A DNA stretch of 64,000 nucleotides, taken from Spongiibacter tropicus DSM 19543. GTDB lineage: Bacteria; Pseudomonadota; Gammaproteobacteria; Pseudomonadales; Spongiibacteraceae. The position numbers were made by a program, and so were the translations under genes. The stretch is taken from NCBI RefSeq assembly GCF_000420325.1, contig NZ_ATUS01000005.1, positions 62,001-126,000 of the forward strand, in the 5' to 3' direction. Below the pieces are notes generated by a model. The model saw only the letters and a list, made by a program, of their open reading frames with translations, did no database searches and was not told the DNA's origin. Shown in pieces: positions 20,971 through 30,269 of this stretch; the stretch's first letter is position 1, and each line of letters begins with the position of its first letter.

Positions 20971-22251
20971 TTACGCGCGTATGCGCTTGCCCTTGTTCTT
21001 CTTCGGGTAGGCGCGCACCAACTGAATCAGGTTTCCCTTCATTTCCATAATTTCGAAGCGATAGGTGTCGATCGTTACACCGACCATGGCTTCTGGAAAG
21101 CTTTCCAGTTTTTCGAGCAACAGGCCGTTAAGGGTTTTCGGACCGTCGGTGGGCAGTTCCCATTTCAGGGTTTTGTTGATATCACGAATAGTGGTGGTGC
21201 CGTCGATCACAAAGGAACCATCACTCTGGTGGGTGATGTCTTCGGTGTCGGTGCTCAGGTTCGAGGTGAATTCCCCGACAATTTCTTCCAGCAGGTCTTC
21301 GAGCGTCACAATACCCTGCATCACGCCATACTCGTCTACCACAATGCCCATGCGGCGCTTTTGCTTCTGGAAGTTAAACAACTGGGTGTGCAGCGGTGTC
21401 CCTTCCGGAATGAAGTAGGGAGAGCGAAGCGCTTTGAGCAGACGGTCGCGTTGAACACGGCCGTGCTCATCCACGCTATTGATAATGTCGCGTTGGTGCA
21501 ATATGCCGACAACATTGTCGATGTCATTCTGAAATACCGGAATGCGGGTAAATTCGGCATCTCGCAGTTTTTCAATGATCGTCGCGGTGTCGGCTTCGAT
21601 GTCGATGCCGTAAACCTCGTTGCGCGGGATCATAATGTCGTCGACGGTGATGCGCTCCAGGTCGAGAATGTTCAGCAACATGCCCCGGTGATGCTTGGGG
21701 ATCAGGTGCCCGGCGTCGCCGACGATGGTCCGCAGTTCTTCCATGCCGATATGTTCACTGCCGTCGTTTTTCTCCACGCCGGTAATGCGCAGTACGAACT
21801 GGGTAATATGGCTTACCAGCCAGATAATCGGGAACAGCAGTCGGCGCAGTGGCAGCAGAACATGACTGACCGTGTAAGACACCATTTCCGACTTGTAGGC
21901 GGCAATCGTTTTCGGAATGATTTCTGCAAAAATCAGAAACGCCAGTGTGAGCAGAATGGACGCCGGTACCACCGCGTTGTCGCCGTACAGGCGAATAGCC
22001 AGTACGGTGGCGATGGCGGCGGCAAGGTTGTTGACCAGATTGTTGCCAATCAGAATGGTGCTGATCAGGCTGTCCGGCTGCTCAAGCAGGCGCGCGGCGC
22101 GCTGAGCCCCGCGATGGCCATTCTTGGCCTTGTGGCGCAGGCGGTAGCGGTTCAGGGACATCATCCCGGTTTCGGAGCCGGAGAAAAAACCGGAAAGCAA
22201 CAGCAAAGCGGCGAGAATGCCGAATAACAGACCCAGCGGTGCCTCGTTCAA
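20971..22251 (-). CDS. CNNM/CorC (UPF0053) family membrane protein with CBS domains
   Basis: A 426-residue inner-membrane protein. An N-terminal DUF21 region holds about four membrane segments (FSGSETGMMSLNRYRL motif near residue 25), followed by a CBS pair (residues ~205-330; MIPRNEVYGID, RIPVFQ) and a C-terminal CorC/HlyC domain. Relatives are linked to magnesium/cobalt efflux or resistance. The CBS pair is expected to bind adenine nucleotides. It lies downstream of the cytochrome-assembly-like gene on the same strand, as in many Gammaproteobacteria next to ffh. Confidence 0.88.
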   Translation of the reverse strand: MNEAPLGLLFGILAALLLLSGFFSGSETGMMSLNRYRLRHKAKNGHRGAQRAARLLEQPDSLISTILIGNNLVNNLAAAIATVLAIRLYGDNAVVPASILLTLAFLIFAEIIPKTIAAYKSEMVSYTVSHVLLPLRRLLFPIIWLVSHITQFVLRITGVEKNDGSEHIGMEELRTIVGDAGHLIPKHHRGMLLNILDLERITVDDIMIPRNEVYGIDIEADTATIIEKLRDAEFTRIPVFQNDIDNVVGILHQRDIINSVDEHGRVQRDRLLKALRSPYFIPEGTPLHTQLFNFQKQKRRMGIVVDEYGVMQGIVTLEDLLEEIVGEFTSNLSTDTEDITHQSDGSFVIDGTTTIRDINKTLKWELPTDGPKTLNGLLLEKLESFPEAMVGVTIDTYRFEIMEMKGNLIQLVRAYPKKNKGKRIRA

Positions 22252-22327
22252 AAAGCCCTAAACTCCTGTGGAAAATGCAGCGCCAATCTTGAAGAAAAAA
22301 GCCACGGGGTACAAGCGCGGATGACAC

Positions 22328-23131
22328 TTAGGCCGCGGTTTGAGAAAAGACTATAAGGGCAATCTTGGTGCCCACATAGCCCAGCAGTAATGACGAGAAC
22401 GCCAGCAGGGTCCAGCGGATAGCCGTGCGGCCCCGCCATCCCAATGCCAGCCGACCGCCAATCAAGACGCCGAGAAACGCCCAGGCCATGATGGAGAACA
22501 CAGTTTTGTGCACCAGATGCTGGGCAAGCAGATTGTCTACATACAGGATGCCGGTGAGGATAGCGCCGCTCAGTAATACAAAGCTCATCGCAATCAATTC
22601 GAACAGCATGCTCTCCATGGTTTGCAATGGCGGCATGTAGTTAGGCAGGCCGCGAAGCTTGTGCTGGCGCAGCATGCGGTCCTGTACCGCAAGCACCAGC
22701 GCCTGTGCGGCGGCGATGCTCAGTGTGCTGTAGGCAAGAATCGAGAGAATGATATGGCTGTACATCCCGGCGGAGTAGTGTTCGCCAATTTCTTTTCCGG
22801 GCAACAGCAGTTCGAAAACGATAGAGAGCGACGCCAGTGGAAACAGGGCAAGCAGTAAATTATGCAGCGGGCGACGCAGGCTGGTTGTCAGCGTGATCAG
22901 GCAGATCATGCCGCTGAGCAGGGAAAATAGCTGAGACAGACCGAGGTCTGCGCCCTCCGGGGTGGCAATGGCCGTAACGGCAGCTATTCCATGGGCGACA
23001 ACGGCAAACAGGCCCAGGATCAGTGCGCTGGTGCCCAGGCGGCGGTTATTGCCCGTCCGTAGTCGGTGCAGCAGCATGGCGGTAGCCAGCATATAAAAGA
23101 AAATCGCGAAGAGACTGCTTGCTATATTCAT
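22328..23131 (-). CDS. CcsA/YpjD-like cytochrome c assembly family membrane protein
   Basis: A 267-residue protein with about eight hydrophobic segments across its length and the family pattern SAGMYSHIILSILAYSTLSIA in the middle (a WWD-like heme region is not obvious). Relatives (YpjD) sit beside ffh in many Gammaproteobacteria, as here, and are poorly characterised; heme handling is inferred from distant CcsA/CcmC similarity. It is transcribed divergently from ffh with 184 bases between. Confidence 0.8.
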   Translation of the reverse strand: MNIASSLFAIFFYMLATAMLLHRLRTGNNRRLGTSALILGLFAVVAHGIAAVTAIATPEGADLGLSQLFSLLSGMICLITLTTSLRRPLHNLLLALFPLASLSIVFELLLPGKEIGEHYSAGMYSHIILSILAYSTLSIAAAQALVLAVQDRMLRQHKLRGLPNYMPPLQTMESMLFELIAMSFVLLSGAILTGILYVDNLLAQHLVHKTVFSIMAWAFLGVLIGGRLALGWRGRTAIRWTLLAFSSLLLGYVGTKIALIVFSQTAA

Positions 23132-23315
23132 GAGATCGGCTTTGCCGGTATCCTTTCTGCGCTTTGGGTCTGACCGTGGACTCGGGTATACTTTCGCGTC
23201 TTTTCACTGGCCCGATGCTGCGCGTTGCGTCGGGCTGATTGTAAGCGGCTAGGTGTCGACCTGTCGATACGACAGCGGCCTCATTAGCGCAGCCAGCACT
23301 CAGAGAGCACATTGC

Positions 23316-24692
23316 ATGTTTGAAAATCTGACCGAACGTTTATCGCAGACCCTGCGCCATGTCTCCGGCCAGGCGCGTCTGAGCGACGACAATATCAAGG
23401 ACGCGATGCGCGATGTGCGTATGGCGCTGCTGGAGGCAGATGTTGCGCTGCCCGTGGTCAAAGATTTCGTTGACGCCGTGCGTGCTCGGGCGGTCGGTCA
23501 GGAGGTCAGTAAGAGCCTGAGTCCGGGGCAGATGTTCATCAAGATTGTCCAGCAGGAGCTGGAACACATCATGGGTGATAAGAATGAGGCCCTGAATTTC
23601 TCGACTCAACCCCCGGCTGTTGTATTGATGGCGGGCCTGCAGGGTGCGGGTAAGACCACGTCGGTGGGCAAGCTGGCGAAATACCTCAAAGAGAAAGAAA
23701 AGAAGAAAGTCCTGGTGGTCAGCGCCGATATTTACCGTCCGGCGGCGATCAAACAGCTGGAAACCCTCGCCAATGACGTGGGGGTGGATTTCTTCCCGAG
23801 TCATACCGAGCAGTCGGCTGTCGAGATCGGTCGCGCTGCAGTCGCCGAGGCCAAGCTCCGTTTCTACGATGTGCTGATTGTTGATACCGCCGGCCGACTG
23901 CATGTCGATGCCGATATGATGAGCGAGATTCAGGCGCTGCACGGCGAAATCAAGCCTGCGGAAACGCTGTTTGTCGTCGATGCCATGACCGGTCAGGATG
24001 CCGCCAATACCGCCAAGGCATTTGGTGAGGCGCTGCCGCTGACCGGGGTGATCTTGACCAAGGCTGATGCGGACAGCCGCGGCGGTGCCGCGCTGTCTGT
24101 GCGCCACATCACCGGCAAGCCGATCAAATTCCTGGGTGTTGGTGAAAAGACTGATGCGCTGGATCCCTTTCATCCCGACCGCGTTGCCTCGCGGATTCTG
24201 GGGATGGGCGACATTCTGTCGCTGATTGATGAAGCGGAAGCTAAGCTCGACAAGCAGAAAGCCGAGAAGTTGGCGAAGAAGATAAAGAAAGGCAAGAAAT
24301 TTGACCTTGAAGATCTGCGCGATCAGCTTCAGCAGATGCAGAACATGGGTGGTATCACCGGTATGCTCGATAAGTTGCCGGGGATGGGTAATATGGCGCA
24401 AATGGCGCAGAGCCAGATCGACACCAAAATGTTCAATCGTATGGAAGCTATTATTAATTCCATGACGCCTGCCGAACGCCGCAACCCCGATATTCTCAAC
24501 GGTTCGCGTAAAAAACGCATTGTGGCCGGGTCGGGTACGCAAATTCAGGATTTGAACCGCTTGCTCAAACAGCACAAACAGATGGCCAAAATGATGAAAA
24601 AAATGGGCCAGAAGGGCGGTATGACCAACATGATGCGCGGTCTTGGCGGCATGATGCCCCCTGGCGGCGGAGGTCGTTTCCCGGGTATGTAA
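23316..24692 (+). CDS. ffh: Signal recognition particle protein Ffh
   Basis: GTPase subunit of the signal recognition particle; with 4.5S RNA it targets nascent membrane proteins to FtsY. It has 458 residues from ATG 23316 (MFENLTERL). Domains in order: N bundle, GTPase with GLQGAGKTTS near residue 107, DTAGR near 190, TKADADSRGG near 247, and a Met-rich M domain (residues ~325-455; MMKKMGQKGG tail) that binds RNA and signal peptides. A TATACT -10-like sequence lies in the upstream gap at about 23186. Confidence 0.97.
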   Translation: MFENLTERLSQTLRHVSGQARLSDDNIKDAMRDVRMALLEADVALPVVKDFVDAVRARAVGQEVSKSLSPGQMFIKIVQQELEHIMGDKNEALNFSTQPPAVVLMAGLQGAGKTTSVGKLAKYLKEKEKKKVLVVSADIYRPAAIKQLETLANDVGVDFFPSHTEQSAVEIGRAAVAEAKLRFYDVLIVDTAGRLHVDADMMSEIQALHGEIKPAETLFVVDAMTGQDAANTAKAFGEALPLTGVILTKADADSRGGAALSVRHITGKPIKFLGVGEKTDALDPFHPDRVASRILGMGDILSLIDEAEAKLDKQKAEKLAKKIKKGKKFDLEDLRDQLQQMQNMGGITGMLDKLPGMGNMAQMAQSQIDTKMFNRMEAIINSMTPAERRNPDILNGSRKKRIVAGSGTQIQDLNRLLKQHKQMAKMMKKMGQKGGMTNMMRGLGGMMPPGGGGRFPGM

Positions 24693-24767
24693 TCCCGGTT
24701 GAATCCGCCCGCTTGGTGACGGCTTTGACGGCGTGATCGCGGGCTGGCTAAAAAACGGCATAAGCTG

Positions 24768-24796
24768 TTTCAAATGCGCGGACTTTCCCTTATAAT
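24768..24796 (+). promoter_or_regulatory. Sigma-70-like promoter for rpsP operon
   Basis: TATAAT at 24791 with TTTCAA 17 bases upstream (24768). It lies in the gap between ffh and rpsP, about 95 bases before the rpsP start, leaving a leader that could carry regulation. Confidence 0.6.
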
Positions 24797-24889
24797 TCCG
24801 CGCCTTTACGGCTCCGGGTCGTATTCAGGCTCAGAAATTTCGCAGCAGTCGCCTTGGCGATTGCCCAAAATGTAGGAATTGGAACAAGA

Positions 24890-25138
24890 ATGGTCACTAT
24901 TCGTTTGGCACGCGGCGGCTCTAAAAAGCGCCCTTTTTACCACCTGACAGTAACTGACAGCCGCACTTCTCGCGATGGTCGTTTCATCGAGCGCGTAGGT
25001 TTCTTCAACCCGATCGCCCGCGGTAACGAAGAGCGTCTGCGTGTAGATACTGCGCGTGTTGAGCACTGGGTAGCTCAAGGCGCCCAACTGTCCGAGCGCG
25101 TTGCCAAGTTGATCAAAGAAGCACCGGCTGCCGAGTAA
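24890..25138 (+). CDS. rpsP: 30S ribosomal protein S16
   Basis: An 82-residue ribosomal protein, the normal length, starting at ATG 24890 ([19 protein letters not shown]). A longer frame upstream is unsupported. It assembles early onto 16S rRNA. First gene of the classic rpsP-rimM-trmD-rplS operon; rimM starts seven bases after its stop. Confidence 0.98.
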   Translation: MVTIRLARGGSKKRPFYHLTVTDSRTSRDGRFIERVGFFNPIARGNEERLRVDTARVEHWVAQGAQLSERVAKLIKEAPAAE

Positions 25139-25144
25139 GGCGGG

Positions 25145-25669
25145 GTGTCGACCTCGGAACAACCGGTGGTGGTCGCCAAGATCAGTACCGTTTACGGGGT
25201 TAAAGGGTGGGTGAAAATTCACGCTTTCACCGACCCGATTGATAATTTTTTCGGTTTTAGCAACTTGCTGCTCCGGCGGGGCAAAAAGTGGGGTGAGATC
25301 GAATTTGATGCGTGTCGCCGCCATGGCAAGGGCATTGTTGCCCATATCAAGGGGGTGGATGACCGCGAGCTGGCCCGGGAGTACAGCGGGTTAGAGCTGG
25401 CGGTGGCGGCAGATCAACTGCCGGCACTGGCCGACGACGAGTACTACTGGCACCAGCTGGTCTCGTTGAAAGTGTATGCCCAGGAGCAGCTACTGGGCGC
25501 GGTGGATCACCTGATCGAAACCGGCGCCAACGACGTGTTGGTCGTCAAGCCCTGTCAGGGCAGCATCGATCAGCGGGAACGATTGATTCCCTATCTGCCG
25601 GGTGATTTTGTGCAGAACATTGATTTGCACGCGGGAACAATGCAGGTGGACTGGGACCCGGAGTTCTGA
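25145..25669 (+). CDS. rimM: Ribosome maturation factor RimM
   Basis: A 174-residue 16S rRNA processing factor that binds S19 and helps mature the 30S head. N-terminal RimM domain (VVVAKISTVYGVKGWVKI) and C-terminal PRC barrel (DDEYYWHQLVSLKV). GTG start at 25145 with GGCGGG just upstream. It lies between rpsP and trmD in the conserved order. Confidence 0.96.
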   Translation: MSTSEQPVVVAKISTVYGVKGWVKIHAFTDPIDNFFGFSNLLLRRGKKWGEIEFDACRRHGKGIVAHIKGVDDRELAREYSGLELAVAADQLPALADDEYYWHQLVSLKVYAQEQLLGAVDHLIETGANDVLVVKPCQGSIDQRERLIPYLPGDFVQNIDLHAGTMQVDWDPEF

Positions 25670-25693
25670 GCACTGCAAACGGGGAGCCGAACC

Positions 25694-26434
25694 ATGGATA
25701 TAGCAGTGGTCACGCTGTTCCCGGAAATGTTTGCCGCAATTAGCGAATACGGGGTAAGTGGCCGGGCGGTGCAGAAGGGCGCAATGACGCTGAGCTGCAT
25801 CAACCCGAGGGACTTTACCCACGATCGTCATCAAACCGTGGATGACCGGCCTTTTGGTGGTGGCCCCGGTATGGTGATGAAGGTTGAGCCCCTCAGTGCA
25901 GCGCTAAATGCAGCGCGGGAGAAGTTGGGCAAACCGGCAAAGACGATATACCTGTCGCCGCAGGGGCGACCGCTGGATCAGGCGGCGCTGGCAACGCTGG
26001 CAGGGGACGAGGCCTTGATTTTTCTGGCCGGGCGTTACGAAGGCGTGGATGAGCGCCTGATTGAGCGCGAGATTGATGAAGAGTGGTCCATTGGGGACTA
26101 CGTCATCAGCGGCGGCGAACTGGCTGCCATGGTGATGATTGATGGCATTAGCCGATTGCTGCCCGGTGTTCTCGGGCACGAGCAGTCGGCGGAGCAGGAT
26201 TCCTTTGCCGAGGGCCTGCTGGATTGCCCGCACTATACCCGACCTGAGGTGTGGGGCGAGGATACGGTTCCTGAGGTGCTGCGCAGCGGCAACCACGGGG
26301 CCATACGGCGCTGGCGTCATAAACAGGCGTTGGGTCGAACGTACTTGCGGCGCCCGGATTTGCTCGATACACGCGAGCTGAGCGACGAAGAACAAACACT
26401 GCTGGCGGAGTACCTCCGCGAGCGCGACGATTAA
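25694..26434 (+). CDS. trmD: tRNA (guanine-N1)-methyltransferase
   Basis: A 246-residue SPOUT methyltransferase that makes m1G37 in tRNAs, preventing +1 frameshifts. The knot region is seen as [24 protein letters not shown], with [11 protein letters not shown] before it. ATG 25694 follows a GGGAG site. It lies in the rpsP operon between rimM and rplS. Confidence 0.97.
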   Translation: MDIAVVTLFPEMFAAISEYGVSGRAVQKGAMTLSCINPRDFTHDRHQTVDDRPFGGGPGMVMKVEPLSAALNAAREKLGKPAKTIYLSPQGRPLDQAALATLAGDEALIFLAGRYEGVDERLIEREIDEEWSIGDYVISGGELAAMVMIDGISRLLPGVLGHEQSAEQDSFAEGLLDCPHYTRPEVWGEDTVPEVLRSGNHGAIRRWRHKQALGRTYLRRPDLLDTRELSDEEQTLLAEYLRERDD

Positions 26435-26481
26435 CAGACACGCTAGCTGTGAAGCTACCAACATTTATTCAGGAGCATGCC

Positions 26482-26844
26482 ATGAGCACCAACAAAATTA
26501 TCGCCGAACTGGAAGCGGAGCAGACCGCCAAAGAGCTGCCGGAATTCAGCCCCGGCGACACCGTTGTCGTTCAGGTAAAAGTTAAAGAGGGTAACCGCGA
26601 GCGTCTGCAGGCCTTTGAAGGCGTTGTGATCGGCAAGCGCAACCGTGCCCTGAACTCTGCTTTCACCGTTCGTAAGATCTCTCACGGTGTTGGTGTTGAG
26701 CGTACGTTCCAGACTTACAGCCCGCTGATCGACAGCATTCAGGTTAAGCGCCGTGGTGATGTTCGTCAGGCCAAACTGTACTACCTGCGTGAGCGTAGCG
26801 GTCGTTCTGCTCGCATCAAAGAGAAGCTGTCTACCAAAGCCTAA
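26482..26844 (+). CDS. rplS: 50S ribosomal protein L19
   Basis: A 120-residue L19 from ATG 26482 ([14 protein letters not shown]) with CAGGAG upstream. The conserved [20 protein letters not shown] is present and the length is usual. It ends the rpsP operon, before a clear terminator. Confidence 0.97.
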   Translation: MSTNKIIAELEAEQTAKELPEFSPGDTVVVQVKVKEGNRERLQAFEGVVIGKRNRALNSAFTVRKISHGVGVERTFQTYSPLIDSIQVKRRGDVRQAKLYYLRERSGRSARIKEKLSTKA

Positions 26845-26869
26845 GGGTTTTGAGTCAAGCAGATTCGAA

Positions 26870-26895
26870 AAGGCAGCCTTGGGCTGCCTTTTTTG
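26870..26895 (+). terminator. Rho-independent terminator after rplS
   Basis: Inverted repeat AAGGCAGCC / GGCTGCCTT followed directly by TTTT, 26 bases past the rplS stop. Confidence 0.9.
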
Positions 26896-26977
26896 CGTTT
26901 GGCTCCGTTATTCTGTGTCCATGGATAACGCGGCATTGATCAATACCGCGATAGAAAAGTCATGGCTGAGGAGGTAA

Positions 26978-27880
26978 GTGATAGTGACAGGAGGCGAGCA
27001 GGCTATTATCGACAGTTATGTCGACACGCTGTGGCTGGAGCGTGGGCTTAGCGATAACAGCTTGCAGTCTTATCGCCGGGATCTGCAGCAGTGGTCCGGA
27101 TGGCTTGTTGGGCGGGGCAGTGGTGTGATGCAGTGCGCGCGCGCTGATGTGCTGGCCTATCTCGGCGAACAGCACAAAGCGGGCAAGTCGCCCCGCAGTA
27201 TTGCGCGTCTGCTGTCCTGTTTGCGTGGATTTTATCGCTATCAGCTCAGGGAGGGGAGGCTGCTGGAAGATCCCGTGGCAGATGTTGATGCGCCTAAGCT
27301 GGGTCGCCCGCTGCCGAAATCCCTCAGCGAGACTGATGTAGAGTTGTTGCTGGCGCAGCCGGACGACGACATCGCCATTGAGCAGCGCGACCGGGCCATG
27401 CTGGAGTTGCTGTACGCCACGGGTTTGCGCGTATCCGAGCTAGTCAGTCTGCGGTTTTCGCAGCTGGGGCTTGCGCAGGGTGTAGTCCGCGTCACGGGCA
27501 AGGGGAACAAGGAGCGTCTGGTGCCGATGGGGGAGGAGGCGCTGCATTGTCTTGAGCAGTATCTGCGCGGGGGGCGACCACAGTTACTCGCCGACGGGGA
27601 ATCTGATGTGGTCTTTCCCAGTCGCAGAGGGCAGATGATGACGCGCCAAACCTTCTGGTATCGCATCAAGCACTATGCGCTGCGTGCGGGCATTCGCGCG
27701 CCGCTGTCACCGCATACCCTGCGACATGCCTTTGCGACCCACCTTGTGAATCATGGTGCCGACCTTCGTGTCGTGCAGCTGTTACTGGGCCACAGTGATC
27801 TCAGCACGACCCAGATCTACACCCATGTGGCCCGCGAGCGCATGCAGGCCTTGCACAGAGAGCATCATCCCCGGGGTTAG
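26978..27880 (+). CDS. xerD: Tyrosine recombinase XerD
   Basis: A 300-residue site-specific recombinase that, with XerC, resolves chromosome dimers at dif. N-terminal SAM-like core-binding domain (residues ~8-95) and a C-terminal catalytic domain with Arg in ATGLRVSELVSL, HTLRHAFATHL, LGHSDLSTTQIYTHV (catalytic Tyr). GTG 26978 is preceded by GAGGAGG. The order xerD-dsbC-hom-thrC-recJ-prfB-lysS, typical of Pseudomonas relatives, separates it from XerC. Confidence 0.93.
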   Translation: MIVTGGEQAIIDSYVDTLWLERGLSDNSLQSYRRDLQQWSGWLVGRGSGVMQCARADVLAYLGEQHKAGKSPRSIARLLSCLRGFYRYQLREGRLLEDPVADVDAPKLGRPLPKSLSETDVELLLAQPDDDIAIEQRDRAMLELLYATGLRVSELVSLRFSQLGLAQGVVRVTGKGNKERLVPMGEEALHCLEQYLRGGRPQLLADGESDVVFPSRRGQMMTRQTFWYRIKHYALRAGIRAPLSPHTLRHAFATHLVNHGADLRVVQLLLGHSDLSTTQIYTHVARERMQALHREHHPRG

Positions 27881-27981
27881 GTCACATCGCTGCAGTGAAA
27901 AGCGTGAACTAAAGGTGCGCTGAATACTCACAGTGTTATCATCCTGCTTTCGATTTCTGCTGAGTCCCACGGAGAAGTTCC

Positions 27982-28752
27982 TTGAAGACCCCGAACCCCC
28001 GTTTTCGTGTAATCCCGTCGCTGTTGCTGGCCCTGGTAGCCTCCCTGTTATTTGTCGGCCCCTTGGCCGCTGAGACTAAGACCTTTGTGGATAAGGCCGC
28101 CGAGCAGGCCATTCGGGGCGCGTTTAAAAAAGCGCGCCCGGATTTGGCTGTCAGTACGATTGCGACCAGCGAAATCCCCGGCTTGTACCGCGTGGAAATT
28201 CAGAATGGACCGACCCTGTACTCCAGCGCCGACGGTCGCTATTTCGTTGCGGGTGAGTTGTTCGAGCTGGGCGAGAACGGCATTGTCAACGTTGCAGAAA
28301 AGCGTCTGCAGCCTATGCGTAAAGACATGCTGGCAAAAATCTCGCGTGACGACATGATTATCTTCAGTCCTGAAGGTGAGACTAAAGGCGCGCTGTACGT
28401 GTTTACTGATGTGGACTGCGGCTTCTGCCAGAAACTGCATCAGGAAGTTCCGGCGTTGAATGCCAAGGGAATAGAAGTTCGCTACCTTGCTTATCCGCGT
28501 CAGGGCGTCGGTACTCCGACATTCAAAAAGATGGTATCAGCCTGGTGTGCAGATGATCGTCTGGCCGCAATGGACGCCATGAAGGCAAGAAAGCCTTACC
28601 CGCAAAAGCAGTGTAAAACGCCGATTATTGAGCAATACGAGCTCGGACAGCAGCTGGGTGTAACGGGAACACCGGCGATTGTGACGGAGAGCGGTATGCT
28701 GATCCCCGGCTATCGTCCCGCTGAGCAGCTCATTCCTCTGGCATTGCGCTGA
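27982..28752 (+). CDS. dsbC: Thiol:disulfide interchange protein DsbC
   Basis: Periplasmic disulfide isomerase, 256 residues. TTG start at 27982 with GGAG seven bases upstream. A signal peptide ends near GPLAAE. The N-terminal dimerisation domain is followed by a thioredoxin fold with active site DCGFCQK near residue 152 and a cis-Pro loop TGTPAI near 233. It lies between xerD and hom, as in Pseudomonas-type genomes. Confidence 0.94.
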   Translation: MKTPNPRFRVIPSLLLALVASLLFVGPLAAETKTFVDKAAEQAIRGAFKKARPDLAVSTIATSEIPGLYRVEIQNGPTLYSSADGRYFVAGELFELGENGIVNVAEKRLQPMRKDMLAKISRDDMIIFSPEGETKGALYVFTDVDCGFCQKLHQEVPALNAKGIEVRYLAYPRQGVGTPTFKKMVSAWCADDRLAAMDAMKARKPYPQKQCKTPIIEQYELGQQLGVTGTPAIVTESGMLIPGYRPAEQLIPLALR

Positions 28753-28892
28753 TCTTCCGGCCCGCGCAGCAGCGCGGGGCCACTTGCGCCATGTTCGGCA
28801 TGGCGTTTCCCCCCTTTCCTGACATAAAATGGGCGATTGTCACGCGCAGTGCGCTTGGCAGTTGACGTCTTATCCCAACATAAGGAGCAACG

Positions 28893-30200
28893 GTGAATCC
28901 GGTCAAAGTAGGCATATGTGGTCTGGGTACCGTCGGAAGCGGTACGTTTGCAGTGTTAACGCGCAATGCGGCAGAGATTGCTGCCCGCGTGGGTGCCGAG
29001 ATTGTCGTTGCCGAAATTGGTGCGCGTCGCGACAATCCCAGCTGCAATACCGGCGATGTGGCGATTAACCGCGATATTTTTGCCGTTGCTGAAAATCCTG
29101 ACATCGACATTCTCGTCGAGCTGATCGGTGGCACGACGGTTGCCAAAGAGCTGGTGCTGAAGGCCATTGCGAATGGCAAACACGTGGTCACCGCCAACAA
29201 AGCCCTGATTGCTGAATACGGCAATGAGATTTTCGCGGCTGCTGCAGAGCAGGGCGTGACCGTGGCCTTTGAAGCGGCAGTCGCCGGTGGTATCCCCATC
29301 ATCAAGGCGCTGCGCGAAGGCTTGGCGGGCAACAAAATTCAGTGGCTGGCCGGCATTATTAACGGCACCGGTAACTTTATTCTGACCGAGATGCGGGAAA
29401 AGGGCCGGGACTTTAACGATGTGCTGGCTGAGGCACAGGCGCTGGGTTACGCGGAAGCGGACCCGACCTTCGACGTTGAGGGTATTGATGCCGCTCATAA
29501 GCTGGTGATCCTGGCCTCCCTGGCCTTTGGGATTCCACTGCAGTTCGACAAAGTTTACACCGAGGGTATCAGTCGCATTGCGCAGGAAGATGTGACATAT
29601 GCCGAGCAGCTGGGCTACCGCATCAAGCACCTGGGCATTGCCCGCGATACCGATAACGGCATCGAGCTGCGCGTGCACCCCACACTGATTCCCGAGAAAC
29701 GCCTGATTGCCAATGTGAACGGTGTGATGAATGCCGTACTGGTTCAGTCTGACGCCGTCGGCCCGACCCTCTACTACGGGGCGGGTGCGGGCAGCGAGCC
29801 GACGGCTTCGGCCGTGGTTGCCGACATTGTCGATGTGGCGCGTACCTTGAACGCCGAGCCGGGTCAGCGCGTGCCCTATCTGTCGTTCCAGTCGTCATCG
29901 CTGTCCAGCCATCCAGTGCTGCCGATTGATGATGTGGAAACGGCGTACTACCTGCGCATGTCGGCACTGGACAAGCCCGGCGTTCTGTCGCGGGTGGCAC
30001 AGATTCTCAGTGACGACGGCATCAGCATCGAAGCACTGATTCAGAAAGAGCCCGCCGATGGCGCCAATCTGGTACCGATGATTATCCTTACTAACCGCAC
30101 GATTGAAGGCAAGCTGTCAGCAGCAGTCAGTCGGATCGAGGGGCTGGAAGGCATCGTTGGCGATGTGACGCGCATCCGCGTCGAATCACTGGCCGGTTAA
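28893..30200 (+). CDS. hom: Homoserine dehydrogenase
   Basis: Reduces aspartate semialdehyde to homoserine with NAD(P)H. It has 435 residues from GTG 28893 with AAGGAG upstream. N-terminal Rossmann motif GLGTVGSGT, catalytic region NKALIAEYG and GIINGTGNFIL, then a C-terminal ACT domain (YYLRMSALDKPGVLSRVA, residues ~350-430) for threonine feedback. thrC follows, so the pair forms the threonine branch. No thr attenuator was recognised upstream. Confidence 0.96.
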   Translation: MNPVKVGICGLGTVGSGTFAVLTRNAAEIAARVGAEIVVAEIGARRDNPSCNTGDVAINRDIFAVAENPDIDILVELIGGTTVAKELVLKAIANGKHVVTANKALIAEYGNEIFAAAAEQGVTVAFEAAVAGGIPIIKALREGLAGNKIQWLAGIINGTGNFILTEMREKGRDFNDVLAEAQALGYAEADPTFDVEGIDAAHKLVILASLAFGIPLQFDKVYTEGISRIAQEDVTYAEQLGYRIKHLGIARDTDNGIELRVHPTLIPEKRLIANVNGVMNAVLVQSDAVGPTLYYGAGAGSEPTASAVVADIVDVARTLNAEPGQRVPYLSFQSSSLSSHPVLPIDDVETAYYLRMSALDKPGVLSRVAQILSDDGISIEALIQKEPADGANLVPMIILTNRTIEGKLSAAVSRIEGLEGIVGDVTRIRVESLAG

Positions 30201-30269
30201 TTCGCGCCGGTCCGGCGACTGGCAGAGCAGGGCGCGGCAGCGCCCCAACGCAATCAATGAGTTAGTAAC

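Noticed and set aside
23340-24773. Long minus-strand open frame opposite ffh
   Set aside because: Shadow of the high-GC ffh codons; no ribosome site or domain pattern.
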